Assembly: GCA_017643585.1 (NCBI GenBank)
Contig: JAEPND010000008.1
Span: forward strand, 84,331-148,330
Reading direction: 5' to 3'
DNA length: 64,000 bases
Source of the DNA: Maricaulis sp.
GTDB lineage: Bacteria > Pseudomonadota > Alphaproteobacteria > Caulobacterales > Maricaulaceae
How positions within the stretch are numbered: the stretch's first letter is position 1; the number at the start of each line of letters is the position of its first letter. The notes under the pieces are model-generated. The model was given only the letters and a program-made list of their open reading frames with translations. It made no database searches and was not told the origin of the DNA. The translations under genes and the position numbers were made by a program. This document shows, one piece after another, positions 17,067-25,782 of this stretch.

Positions 17067-18020
17067 TCAATCCATATCTGCTGGAGGCGCATATTCCACC
17101 GCTTCAGCTAGGTATTTCCGGATCGTGTCATCGCTGACAGCGATCCCCAGCGTCTGTAAGTCTGTCAGAATTGCGCTTGCTGTGGTGGTTCGCCCGGCGT
17201 GTGGATTGTGCTCGTAACAAGCCATCGCCATGCCAAGCACAATCTTCAAGAGCGTCGACCGTTCGCGGGCGCCGAGCGGCTTTTCAGAAGATGCCGCAGG
17301 CTTTGCGGCGTTCTTCGCTTCAAGTTCCGCCAATTCGGATTTGAGCCTCGCCAGCTCGGACGACTGATTGTCGAATAGCGTTTTCCAGTCTGCGACTTGG
17401 CTGCCGTGATTTGTGACGGCTTCTTCTAACGCGATGGGAACATCGATCCTGTTGCGCTTTGCCCACGCGAGAAAGAAGCCAGGCAAATTCTCAGGCGCCA
17501 GTTGGTTCATCTTCAACGCCCGGGTTGCCAACAAGCGTATGTCGGCAAATTTCTTCGCGGCTTGAGATGGAGGCGAAACTCGCTTCAGCTTTGTCGAATT
17601 AAACTCAGTCGGGTTGCGTTCGAGTATGAGGGCGACGGCTTCGTCCAGTGTCCAATATGCGGCTTTCTAGTAAAAGTCGTACACGGCCTCGTTTGCCAAC
17701 GCAGCGGGGCGATTATGCCAGTGTTTCGCCTCGTTAAGCTCGGCCTGCTTTCTCTTGCGTGCCGGTTCCTCGTCGACGAATGCCCTCCATCTGCTTTGCA
17801 GATCGTCTTCGTCTAATGACGACAATTCCTCGTAGAACGCTTTTGCCTCGACATAATCGGCAGATAGGCGATCTTCTTCGTTGGAAGTGAATATGCCTTC
17901 CGGCCTGTAGCGATAGTTCCCGATTACACAAAACTTGGGGTACTTCTCTCCGAAGATATCCCACATCTTGCTGATCCGGATTTGCTCTGGAGTTAGCCGC
18001 GTGCCTGCCCGGTTGGTCAT
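17067..18020 (-). pseudogene. Element wHTH-like protein gene, interrupted by in-frame TAG
   Basis: One frame runs 318 codons from ATG 18020 to 17067 and is interrupted only by TAG at 17667-17669. The N-terminal part is 117 residues (MTNRAGTRLTPEQIRISKMW ... NEAVYDFY). Past the stop it continues KAAYWTLDEAVALILERNPT and ends with a coiled-coil-like stretch and a C-terminal domain ending LQTLGIAVSDDTIRKYLAEA. From memory, related proteins found next to tyrosine integrases have an aromatic, often Trp, before the xAxYWTLDEA motif, so TGG to TAG fits. The start overlaps the integrase stop (ATGA). Function is unknown; the C-terminal helix pair suggests DNA binding. Confidence 0.75.
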
Positions 18021-19240
18021 TTTTTTTCTCGATCGATTTTGTCTTGGCCGTCTTCACTCGTGCGCATTTTTTCAGCCTCCGCAGCCCACCACTCAGCCAT
18101 TCTTACGCGCTCATCCCAGTAAGCTGAACGATGATAGGCTCGCCTGACTTCATCTGCGCCCACATGGCCGAGTTCCGCTTCGATTGCGTCCGGGTGCCAT
18201 TTGCCGCTTTCATTGAGCAGGCTGGAGGCCGTCGCTCGGAACCCGTGCGAGGTCGCTTCGCCCTTACCGAAACCAAGGCGGCGTAGGGCCATGTTCATGG
18301 TGTTCTCGCTCATTGAGCGGTGAAAGCTGCTTGTTGACGGGAACACAAGATTGCCTGTACCGTTGAGCTTCTTCAGTTCTCTCAGGATGTCGATGGCGGC
18401 ACTGGAAAGTGGCTTGCGATGCTCGCGCCGCATTTTCGTTCGTTCTGCCGGGATGACCTAGGTCTTCGCGTCGAGGTCGAATTCGGCCCAATTGGCGCCA
18501 CGCAATTCGCCGGGGCGTGGGTAGAGGAGCGCCATGAGCTGCAGGGCAGATCGCGTTTCGAATGCCCCTTCGTATCGCCAGATGGCGCTGAATAGCGATG
18601 CCGCCTTTGTTCGATCGGTCGCGGCGGCGCGGTGAGTGACGCTGGGGGTGGTCAGCGCGCCCTTGATGCTTTGCGTCGGATCATGCGTCGCTTTCGCCGA
18701 GGCGATAGCAAATCGTATCACCTGGCCGATCACTGAACGGAGACGTTGAGCCGTTTCGAGCTTGCCTGCTGTTTCCATTCTTCGCAGTGGGATGAGAACG
18801 TCGGTGGCGGAAATCTCTGAAACAGGCATTTTGCCCAGATCCTTGTTCGCCAGATCGATCATCCAGCGGATCTTTTTCATCGTGGGTGCAGCACGGCCTT
18901 CGCGTTCGACCTTCTCGATATAGGCGCTCGCCAGTGCGCTGAATGTGTTGTCACGGCTCGCACGTTGGGCCTGCTTTTCAGCTTTTCCATGTGCCGAAGG
19001 ATCGATTCCCGTTGCCAGAAGCGTTTTGGCCTCGTCGCGTCTTTGTCGGGCCAGCGCCAATGAAACCGCCGGGTAGGCTCCGAAGGCGAGCGTTTTTTGC
19101 TTTTTGTCAAAGCGATACGCTAGTCGCCAGAGTTTCCCGCCGCTGGGGGATATGAGCAGGTGAAGCCCGCCGCCATCGCTCCGCTTGTACGGTTTGTCAG
19201 CGGGTTTGAGCGACCGGATTTTGATGTCGGTTAGAGGCAT
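18017..19240 (-). pseudogene. P4-type tyrosine integrase, interrupted by in-frame TAG
   Basis: A 408-codon frame, the normal P4-integrase length, is broken only by TAG at 18458-18460. N-terminal residues 1-90 form the DUF4102 arm-binding domain (MPLTDIKIRSLKPADKPYKR, then GGGLHLLISPSGGKLWRLAY). The core-binding domain is about 100-200, and the catalytic domain starts RSALQLMALLYPRPGELRGA with the first Arg. At the stop, FDLDAKT-stop-VIPAERTKMRR replaces the family's usual ...TWxIPAERMKMRR, so the lost residue is a conserved Trp. After the stop the catalytic HGFRATASSLLNE, ELGH and the Tyr of VRRAYHRSAYW are all present. It sits next to tRNA-Leu, its likely target. Confidence 0.88.
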
Positions 19241-19264
19241 CGTGCGTCGGCTTGCTGCAGCGGT

Positions 19265-19303
19265 TTAGTTGGTAAAAGTACCAACAAAAGTACCAACAAA
19301 TTT
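19265..19303 (+). repeat. Arm-type integrase-binding repeats, right end
   Basis: TACCAACAAA at 19279 and TACCAACAAATTT at 19291 are 12 bases apart. An inverted copy, TTAGTTGGTA, lies at 19265. They sit just upstream of the integrase start and match the left-end repeats at 14769-14792, so they may serve in both recombination and autoregulation. Confidence 0.6.
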
Positions 19304-19420
19304 GCTGGATGCAAGGCGACGTCGTCGGATCGTCTCGGACGATGATTTTCCGTAACCATTGATAAATAAATGGTTTTTGCGTCCATATTGGACGCTGTCG
19401 GACCTAGTAAAATAGGAGAA

Positions 19421-19507
19421 TGGTGCCCAGGAGAGGACTCGAACCTCCACGTCCATACGGACACTAGCACCTGAAGCTAGCGCGTCTACCAATTCCGCCA
19501 CCTGGGC
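19421..19507 (-). tRNA. tRNA-Leu (anticodon CAG)
   Basis: 87 nt with encoded CCA and a long variable arm (TGTCCGTATGGACG), as expected for leucine. The acceptor is GCCCAGG/CCTGGGC, the anticodon arm CTAGC-TTCAGGT-GCTAG gives CAG, and the T arm has GGTTCGAGTCC. Its 3' end is the attachment site of the element to its left. Confidence 0.97.
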
Positions 19508-19877
19508 AGGTGTCAGGAGCGCGGTAGGTAAAGAAGCGGGCGGCGCGTGTCAACGCCTGTATGTGTCTTCGCCGGGGAGTTTTGCAGCGCGTACTTCATG
19601 GTCGATGCCGCAGGGCGGTGCGACAGGGCCTGTCCGGGTGTTCGGTGGTGCAGACAAGGGCCCGGTGCTGACCCCGACCGCGCGCTCGCGCAGGCAGGTC
19701 CGCGGCCTGTGGCGCGCGCCGCCAATCCGATGTCCGCGAGGCCGGGCGGGGACGCAAATCGGGTGTGAGCTGAAGAATAGTGTGTCCGGGACCGCGCCGG
19801 AGCGCATCAACGCATGGACATCCGGGGTATTTTTTGGTCTACCCGGAGCCATACTACTCTTTAATGAGGATTCCCTC
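19508..19877. other. Upstream region of tRNA-Leu and the NDUFA9-like gene
   Basis: GC-rich, no supportable gene. An in-frame extension of the next gene reaches back to 19563, but its predicted residues (Arg/Pro/Gly-rich) have no similarity to the family, and a better start exists at 19878. The divergent promoters of tRNA-Leu and that gene must lie here. Confidence 0.5.
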
Positions 19878-20843
19878 ATGCTTCGCGATGAAATGATCAC
19901 TGTTTTTGGCGGGTCCGGCTTCCTCGGTCGCCATGTTGTCCGGGCGCTTGCCAAGGCGGGTTACCGCGTGCGTGTCGCGACACGCCGGCCTCATCTGGCC
20001 CAGGACCTGCGGGTGATGGGTGTTGTTGGCCAGGTTCAGCTGGTCCAGGCCAATATCCGGGTTCCCAGTTCGGTCGAGCGTGCCGTTGACGGTGCCAGCG
20101 GTGTCATCAACCTGGTAGGCGTGTTGGCCGAAAGCGGTCGCCAGTCCTTTTCCGGCCTGCATGCCATTGGTGCCAAGACGATCGCGGAAGCGAGCGCCGC
20201 TGCGGGCATCGACAAGCTGATCCAGGTGTCAGCGATCGGAGCCAGTGCGGAGAGCGAGTCCAAGTATGCGCGCTCCAAGGCCGAAGGCGAAGCCAGCGTG
20301 CTCGCTGCGGTGCCAAGTGCGACGATCCTGCGCCCGTCCATCATTTTCGGGACCGATGACGGCTTCTTCAACATGTTCGGATCCATCGCCCGCTTTGCGC
20401 CGGCCCTGCCGCTGTTCGGCGGTGGTCATTCGCGCTTCCAGCCGGTCTTCGCCGGCGATGTGGCATCTGCGGTGCTGGCAGCCTATAAGCGCGATGATGC
20501 GCGTGGCGAGACCTATGAGCTCGGCGGCCCGGCGACGTATTCCTACAAGGAGCTGATGGAGTTCACGCTCAAGGAAACCGCGCGTCCGCGTTTCCTGATC
20601 CCGCTGCCCTTTGCGATTGGCAAGGTCGTCGCACTTATGTCCGAAATCGCCGCCATCCTGCCCTTCGTTCCCAGCCTGCTCACCCAGGACCAGCTGACCC
20701 AGCTGCGCTCTGACAATGTCGTTGCCGAAGGCGCCAAGTCGCTCGCCGATCTCGACATCGAGCCTGAAACGATGGAGGCCATCGTGCCGGGTTATCTGGC
20801 GCGGTATCGCCGCTATGGCCAGTTCCACGAGAGTTCCGTCTGA
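19878..20843 (+). CDS. Complex I NDUFA9-like NAD(P)-binding protein
   Basis: 321 residues from ATG 19878, preceded by TGAGGA. It is an atypical short-chain dehydrogenase/epimerase: ITVFGGSGFLGRHVVRALAK is the Rossmann glycine motif, ARSKAEGEASVLAA retains a YARSK-type YxxxK, and LRPSIIFGTDDGFFNMF with FGGGHSRFQPVFAGDVASA is characteristic of the NDUFA9 family. Alphaproteobacterial members resemble the mitochondrial complex I accessory subunit and may act in quinone or respiratory complex biogenesis. A bidirectional terminator follows. Confidence 0.92.
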   Translation: MLRDEMITVFGGSGFLGRHVVRALAKAGYRVRVATRRPHLAQDLRVMGVVGQVQLVQANIRVPSSVERAVDGASGVINLVGVLAESGRQSFSGLHAIGAKTIAEASAAAGIDKLIQVSAIGASAESESKYARSKAEGEASVLAAVPSATILRPSIIFGTDDGFFNMFGSIARFAPALPLFGGGHSRFQPVFAGDVASAVLAAYKRDDARGETYELGGPATYSYKELMEFTLKETARPRFLIPLPFAIGKVVALMSEIAAILPFVPSLLTQDQLTQLRSDNVVAEGAKSLADLDIEPETMEAIVPGYLARYRRYGQFHESSV

Positions 20844-20865
20844 TCTCACAGTTCAGACTGATAGC

Positions 20866-20897
20866 AAAAAGGCGACGGGTGACCGTCGCCTTTTTTG
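20866..20897. terminator. Bidirectional terminator between NDUFA9-like gene and uppP
   Basis: AAAAAGGCGACGG and CCGTCGCCTTTTTT pair around GTGA, giving T-runs on both strands between two convergent genes. Confidence 0.95.
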
Positions 20898-20914
20898 TTT
20901 CCGGTGCAAGCGTT

Positions 20915-21715
20915 CTAGGTCGCGAAGATCAGCAGGGCGCCGCCCAGTGCAAATCGGTAGATGACGAACGGCATAAAGCCGACTCGGTCGACGAGTTTCA
21001 TCAACACCGCAATAGCGCCAAGGGCTGAAACAAAGGACAGGGCGGCGACCAGAAGTCCGGCGCCCAGGCCGGCAGCGGGGTTCGCCTCACCGGCCAGCTG
21101 GATGACCGAGATCAGGGCGAAGGCGGCAATCACTGGAACCGACATCAGCATGGAAAACCGCGCGCTCTCGGTACGGGTCAGGCCCAGGGCACGGGCAGCC
21201 GTCATGGTCACGCCGGATCGAGAGGCACCCGGGATCAGGGCGAACATCTGGGCGATGCCGATCAGGGTCGCATCCTTGAAGCTCATCTCCTCGGTGGTCT
21301 TCATCTGTGGCGCATAGCGGTCTGCAGCCCACAGGGGCAGGGCAAAGACCAGGGTGGAGATGGCAATCACCATCGGCGAGCGCAGCGCATCGACCAGGTC
21401 GAAGACGAAGAGCGCGCCGCCCAGCAGGATTACCGGCGGCAGCGAAGCCGCGACCAGCAGGGCAAGGCGCCCGCCGGGCGTAATCCGGCCTTGCAGCAGC
21501 GCCAGCTTGCCCTTGGCGACCGATCCGATATCGCGCCAGAAATAAACAAGCACAGCCAGCAGCGAGCCGGCATGGGCCATGACATCGATCAGCGGTCCCT
21601 GGTCTTCGGCTCCGAGCACCTCCGGTACCAGGATCAGGTGCGCAGAGGAGCTGATCGGCAGGAACTCGGTAATGCCCTGGACAAGGGCCAGGATGACAAA
21701 ATGGATGAGGGTCAT
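20915..21715 (-). CDS. uppP: Undecaprenyl-diphosphatase
   Basis: 266 residues of a BacA/UppP integral membrane protein with about eight hydrophobic segments. The catalytic motifs ITEFLPISSSAHLILVPEVL (EFLPISSSAH region) and ALIPGASRSGVTMTAARALG (PGxSRSG) are intact. It dephosphorylates undecaprenyl pyrophosphate to recycle the peptidoglycan lipid carrier; overexpression gives bacitracin resistance in known members. It stands alone, convergent with the NDUFA9-like gene. Confidence 0.96.
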   Translation of the reverse strand: MTLIHFVILALVQGITEFLPISSSAHLILVPEVLGAEDQGPLIDVMAHAGSLLAVLVYFWRDIGSVAKGKLALLQGRITPGGRLALLVAASLPPVILLGGALFVFDLVDALRSPMVIAISTLVFALPLWAADRYAPQMKTTEEMSFKDATLIGIAQMFALIPGASRSGVTMTAARALGLTRTESARFSMLMSVPVIAAFALISVIQLAGEANPAAGLGAGLLVAALSFVSALGAIAVLMKLVDRVGFMPFVIYRFALGGALLIFAT

Positions 21716-21841
21716 GGCTCAACTCACAGGCATGTTGGCTCAGATTCTGTTCTATTTTGTCGAGGAAGACCAGCCCGCATGACCGCTCGTGCATTGACGC
21801 AACTTGGCGGGCAGACCTAAATCGGTTGTCAGGAGATCTGA

Positions 21842-22816
21842 ATGCCCCACGATCATTCACATGCGGCTGGCCCCGGCCGTGTCACCCCCGAGGAAGCCAA
21901 GCGTATTACCGGTGCGGCCACCTGGGCGTCGCTGGCGGTCGCCGCGGTGCTGGTGGTGTCCAAGGCTGTTGTCTGGTGGATGTCGGGATCGGTGGCGTTG
22001 CTGGCCTCGATGGCCGACAGCATGCTCGACCTCACAGCCTCGCTGACGGTGTTTTTCGCCGTGCGCTATGCCGCCGAGCCGGCGGACAAGGAGCACCGCT
22101 TTGGTCACGGCAAGGCGGAGGCCTTTGCCAGCATTCTCCAGGCCATGCTGGTGGCCGTGTCTGCCGCCTTGCTGGTGCGGGAGGGCATTGAGCACACCTT
22201 GCGGCCAGTTGAGCTCCAGGCCAGCGGCTGGGCGCTAGGTGTCATGGTGCTTTCCATCGTTCTGACCCTGGCGCTGTTGATGGTGCAGTCACGCGCGATC
22301 GACGAGACCGGATCGGTCGCGATCGAAGGCGACCGGGCGCACTACCTCTCGGACCTGGCAGCCAATCTGGCTGTGATCATCGGTATTGGCGGATCGATGC
22401 TGGGCTTTGCCCGGCTGGACGGGATTGCCGCCCTGGCGGTCGCGGCCTGGCTTGGCTGGACAGCCTGGGAAGTCGCCAAGCGCGCGCTTGACCAGTTGAT
22501 GGACCGGGAGCTGCCCGACGAGGAGCGGGCGCGCATCCATGATCTCGCCGTGGGCCAGGATCCGCGCATTATCGATGTGCATGACCTTCGGACCCGGGCG
22601 TCCGGTCCGCTGGTCCATATCCAGTTTCACCTGGCGCTGCCGCCGGAGATGACGCTGGAAGACGCGCATGAAGTCATGGTGGAGTGCGAGAAGCGGGTGT
22701 TGGGTGTGTATCCAGCCGCCGATATCCTTATCCATGCCGATCCGCACGGCGCAGCTGAGCCGCATGGCGGGCCGTTTTTCCAGGGTGATGCAGAGGCCAC
22801 TGACAATGACGCATAA
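21842..22816 (+). CDS. Cation diffusion facilitator (FieF-like)
   Basis: 324 residues. It opens with a His-rich MPHDHSHAAG, and six transmembrane segments span about 25-215. SMADSMLDLTAS carries the metal-site Asp residues of TM2 (DxxxD), followed by HRFGHGKAEAFAS, the HxxGHGKAE signature of FieF proteins. The C-terminal cytoplasmic domain (about 220-305; DPRIIDVHDLRTRASGPLVH, HEVMVECEKRV) binds regulatory metal. It exports Zn or Fe by proton antiport; which metal cannot be told. It precedes a GST gene by 31 bases. Confidence 0.93.
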   Translation: MPHDHSHAAGPGRVTPEEAKRITGAATWASLAVAAVLVVSKAVVWWMSGSVALLASMADSMLDLTASLTVFFAVRYAAEPADKEHRFGHGKAEAFASILQAMLVAVSAALLVREGIEHTLRPVELQASGWALGVMVLSIVLTLALLMVQSRAIDETGSVAIEGDRAHYLSDLAANLAVIIGIGGSMLGFARLDGIAALAVAAWLGWTAWEVAKRALDQLMDRELPDEERARIHDLAVGQDPRIIDVHDLRTRASGPLVHIQFHLALPPEMTLEDAHEVMVECEKRVLGVYPAADILIHADPHGAAEPHGGPFFQGDAEATDNDA

Positions 22817-22847
22817 TTTTGCCGTCAAACGAGGTTAGACCCCCATC

Positions 22848-23525
22848 ATGCGTCACCTCTATTTCTGGCCCCTTGATCCCTTTTCCCGTCAGGTCCGCCT
22901 GGTCCTCGACGAAAAATCCGTGCGCTACAAGTCCACGCTCGTGGAGCCCTGGAAGCGACCGGAAGACCTGTTGACGCTCAATCCGGCCGGGATAACGCCG
23001 GTGCTGACCGATAATGCCGGCGGCCAGGATCGCGTGGTGATCGAGGCGCGGGCGATCGTGGAATATCTCGAGGAAACCACGCCCAGCCCCTGCCTCCTAC
23101 CTGGTGGCCCGGCAGACCGCGCCGAGGCGCGTCGCCTGGTGGAATGGTTCGACCGCAAGTTCGATGGCGAGGTGAACGCCTATCTCCTGCACGAGAAGCT
23201 GGAAAAACCGGTGCAGGGGCTCGGCGCGCCGGACCCGCAATCCATGCGTGACGGTCGCGAGCATCTGAAGGGCCATATGGAACACATGGCCTGGCTGCTG
23301 GAGAGTCGGGATGGCCTGGCCGGTCCGCGCTATACGCTTGCCGATATCGCGGCCGCGGCGCACCTGTCCTGCCTGGACTATCTGGGGGAGGTGCCCTGGG
23401 ACCAGTTCGAGCCGGTCAAGCACTGGTATCAACGCGTCAAATGCCGCCCGGCATTCCGCGGACTGCTGGAAGACAAATTGCCAGGCATCCCCCCGTCTGC
23501 GCACTATGCGGATCTGGATTTTTAG
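22848..23525 (+). CDS. Glutathione S-transferase family protein
   Basis: 225 residues. The N-terminal thioredoxin fold (about 1-80) has LYFWPLDPFSRQVRLVLDEK with Ser in the usual nucleophile-stabilising region, and NPAGITPVL with the cis-Pro. An all-helical C-terminal domain follows (about 95-215; LADIAAAAHLSCLDYLGE). The substrate is unknown. It may share a transcript with the cation exporter upstream. Confidence 0.9.
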   Translation: MRHLYFWPLDPFSRQVRLVLDEKSVRYKSTLVEPWKRPEDLLTLNPAGITPVLTDNAGGQDRVVIEARAIVEYLEETTPSPCLLPGGPADRAEARRLVEWFDRKFDGEVNAYLLHEKLEKPVQGLGAPDPQSMRDGREHLKGHMEHMAWLLESRDGLAGPRYTLADIAAAAHLSCLDYLGEVPWDQFEPVKHWYQRVKCRPAFRGLLEDKLPGIPPSAHYADLDF

Positions 23526-23535
23526 GGACGTTCCA

Positions 23536-24582
23536 GTGCTGGCAAATTTGTTGAAGCTGCTGATCGTATTCGTGCTGCTCAACAGCAGTGACAGGGCGTT
23601 TGGGCAAAACGAAACCGCGGAAGATTTGCAGGCTGTTACCGCGTGGAGCCTGCAGCGATACGCATCGTTCGAACAAGTGGCATATGTTCCGGTTCGGCTC
23701 CAAAGTACCTTGCAGGCTACGAACTCAATCTCCGATAGGGGCAACATTAGCGCGGCGGATGTTCGCATTATTGATCTCGCAATCGCAGACATTCAAGCTG
23801 ACCGGCAGCTCCTAATCGACACGTTCGATCGGCTTCCGCCGCCACCTGCGTTGCGTGATGCGGAGATGTACCGGAGACTCTCGGACAGCGTTCCTTTGGT
23901 TGAAAGAGCCGTTTTTAACGGGCGTATTCAATATGATGCAGCCATTGGCTGGTTGGTTGCGTTGCGAGAGGGATGTGACCCAGAGCCGGACGAGTTGGCA
24001 CTCGCTCTTGCTGATGCACAGATTTCTTACCTCGAGGCCATGATCGATCTTTTTGATCTGACGGGTAGTCAAGATCTATCAAATCCTGGAACTCTCGACG
24101 CCATGCAGCGTACAGCAATGCAGTTCGCTCAGCGTGCCGTGCTAATCTTGGACCGTGCAGATCTGGTCGGAGAGTGGAACGCCGGCTTACTGGAAAACTT
24201 GGATCAGAACTTCGCGGGGATACGGCAAGTCGTTACTTTTACATCGACTGAGATTTCGGTGCGGGCAAGCGAGTCAGTGCGAGAACTTGACGAAGTGATT
24301 GAAGCTGACCCCCTCGTATCTGAGGGCTTTCGAGCGTATCGCAACAAGATCGCTGAAATCGCGGAAACTTACAGCCTTGTTCCAGCTGCAGGCCAAAATC
24401 TGCTTTTTGCGATGGAGGAATTCAGGGATCGATATGGAGCAGCCACTAGTCGGGAAGAGCGTCAACTGATCTCACAGACATTCATGTCTTCCTTGCGAGA
24501 AATAGCTCTGCAGCAGAACATTGTTAAAACCCGAAGAAATCAGCTCTTCCGCGAAGCGACAAGGCTCGCGAATGAGCTTTGA
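23536..24582 (+). CDS. Exported hypothetical protein
   Basis: 348 residues from a GTG at 23536, 10 bases after the GST stop. The hydrophobic signal segment LANLLKLLIVFVLLNSS ends near AFGQN. The mature part is helical with many Gln, Asp and Leu and no recognised domain. Codon use is clearly less GC-biased than in the GST and queG genes on either side, which suggests acquisition. Its end overlaps the likely queG start by 11 bases. Confidence 0.65.
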   Translation: MLANLLKLLIVFVLLNSSDRAFGQNETAEDLQAVTAWSLQRYASFEQVAYVPVRLQSTLQATNSISDRGNISAADVRIIDLAIADIQADRQLLIDTFDRLPPPPALRDAEMYRRLSDSVPLVERAVFNGRIQYDAAIGWLVALREGCDPEPDELALALADAQISYLEAMIDLFDLTGSQDLSNPGTLDAMQRTAMQFAQRAVLILDRADLVGEWNAGLLENLDQNFAGIRQVVTFTSTEISVRASESVRELDEVIEADPLVSEGFRAYRNKIAEIAETYSLVPAAGQNLLFAMEEFRDRYGAATSREERQLISQTFMSSLREIALQQNIVKTRRNQLFREATRLANEL

Positions 24583-25678
24583 TATCCATTCCTTGGCCAC
24601 CGAGATCGGTTTCACCACTGTGCGGGTGTGCCGTGCCGATGAGGCGTGGGCGGCGGCGGAGCGGTTGTCGCATTTCGTGGCTCAGGATTATCACGGCACG
24701 ATGGCGTGGATGGAGGAGACGCTGGAGCGTCGCCAACATCCCACCCATATGTGGCCAGACGCCAAATCTGCCGTGGTGTTCGGGCTGAATTACGGGCCGG
24801 ATCACAACCCGCTGGAGGCGCTGGAGCGGCGCAGCGAAGCGGTGGTGTCGGTGTATGCCCAGAACAAGGACTATCACGACCTGATCAAGAAAAGGCTCAA
24901 GCGATTTGCCCGCGAATTCGTGGTGCAGACCGGCGCCGAGGTGAAAGTGTTTGTCGATACGGCGCCGCTGATGGAAAAACCGCTGGCCGCCAAGGCCGGG
25001 CTGGGGTGGCAGGGCAAGCACACAAACCTGGTCAGCCGCGAGCACGGCTCCTGGCTGTTCCTGGGCGTGATGCTGACCACGGCCGAGCTGGAGCCGGATG
25101 CACCGGAGACGGATCATTGCGGATCGTGTACGGCCTGCCTGGACATCTGTCCCACCGATGCGTTTCCCGCGCCGTTCCAGCTGGATGCCCGGCGCTGCAT
25201 TTCCTATCTCACTATCGAGCACAAAGAGGCCATTCCGCACGCGTTTCGCGAAGCGATGGGCAATCGCATCTATGGCTGTGATGACTGTCTGGCGGTCTGT
25301 CCCTGGAACAAGTTCGCCGCGGTGACGCCAGAGCTGGCCTTCCACCCGCGTGAGGCGTTGAAAGGACCGTTGCTGGCAGACCTGGTGACGCTGGATGACC
25401 CGGCGTTTCGCGCCCTGTTTACCGCATCGCCCGTCAAGCGGATCGGGCGCGAGCGTTTTATCCGTAATGTTCTGATTGCAATAGGTAATTCCGGTGATCA
25501 AAGCCTTATTCCGGCAGTCTGTGACCGGCTCGATGATGACGGGGTATGGGTGCGCGGCGCTGCCGTCTGGGCCCTGTCGCGCCTCGATCATGCCGAGTTC
25601 GCGCGCCAGAAGGCGGTCCGGATGAAAAAAGAAACAGCGAAATCGGTAGTGCTGGAATGGAATCTCGCCAAATCCTGA
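24572..25678 (+). CDS. queG: Epoxyqueuosine reductase
   Basis: 368 residues from ATG 24572 (MSFDIHSLATEIGFTTVRVC), inside the 3' end of the preceding gene. The N-terminal cobalamin-binding domain includes FGLNYGPDHNP and VDTAPLMEKPLAAKAGLGWQ. Two [4Fe-4S] motifs follow: CGSCTACLDICP and CDDCLAVCPWN. A short HEAT-like tail (about 300-360) binds tRNA. It catalyses the last step of queuosine synthesis in tRNA. Confidence 0.96.
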   Translation: MSFDIHSLATEIGFTTVRVCRADEAWAAAERLSHFVAQDYHGTMAWMEETLERRQHPTHMWPDAKSAVVFGLNYGPDHNPLEALERRSEAVVSVYAQNKDYHDLIKKRLKRFAREFVVQTGAEVKVFVDTAPLMEKPLAAKAGLGWQGKHTNLVSREHGSWLFLGVMLTTAELEPDAPETDHCGSCTACLDICPTDAFPAPFQLDARRCISYLTIEHKEAIPHAFREAMGNRIYGCDDCLAVCPWNKFAAVTPELAFHPREALKGPLLADLVTLDDPAFRALFTASPVKRIGRERFIRNVLIAIGNSGDQSLIPAVCDRLDDDGVWVRGAAVWALSRLDHAEFARQKAVRMKKETAKSVVLEWNLAKS

Positions 25679-25782
25679 TATTTCGTTGATGGCGCGTTAG
25701 ACATTTCCAAAGCCCTTTTCGCTAGGGTCCAGTCAGATTGCGAGACCGGGGTGCTCGCTGAACGGGCAAGTGATTTGGGCTT

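Larger units (their letters stand above)
14691..19444. mobile_element. Small integrative element at the 3' end of tRNA-Leu(CAG)
   Basis: About 4.75 kb bounded by a degenerate copy of the tRNA-Leu 3' end on the left (14691-14713) and the tRNA itself on the right (19420-19444). Inside each end are identical arm-type repeats (TACCAACAAATTT). It encodes a P4-type integrase reading away from the tRNA, a coupled wHTH-like gene, and an exported HEAT-like protein. Codon use is visibly less GC-biased than in the flanking genes. Both integrase and wHTH gene carry an in-frame TAG. It may therefore be a decayed or conditionally expressed element. Confidence 0.8.

Noticed and set aside
17067-19240. General reassignment of UAG to Trp in this genome
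   Set aside because: Other Trp positions use TGG, and TAG serves as a normal stop in several nearby genes, for example at 16-base spacing from conserved C-termini such as the acyltransferase at 41186-41188.
19563-19877. N-terminal extension of the NDUFA9-like protein
   Set aside because: The added residues are unlike the family, and ATG 19878 has a good ribosome site just before the conserved nucleotide-binding motif.
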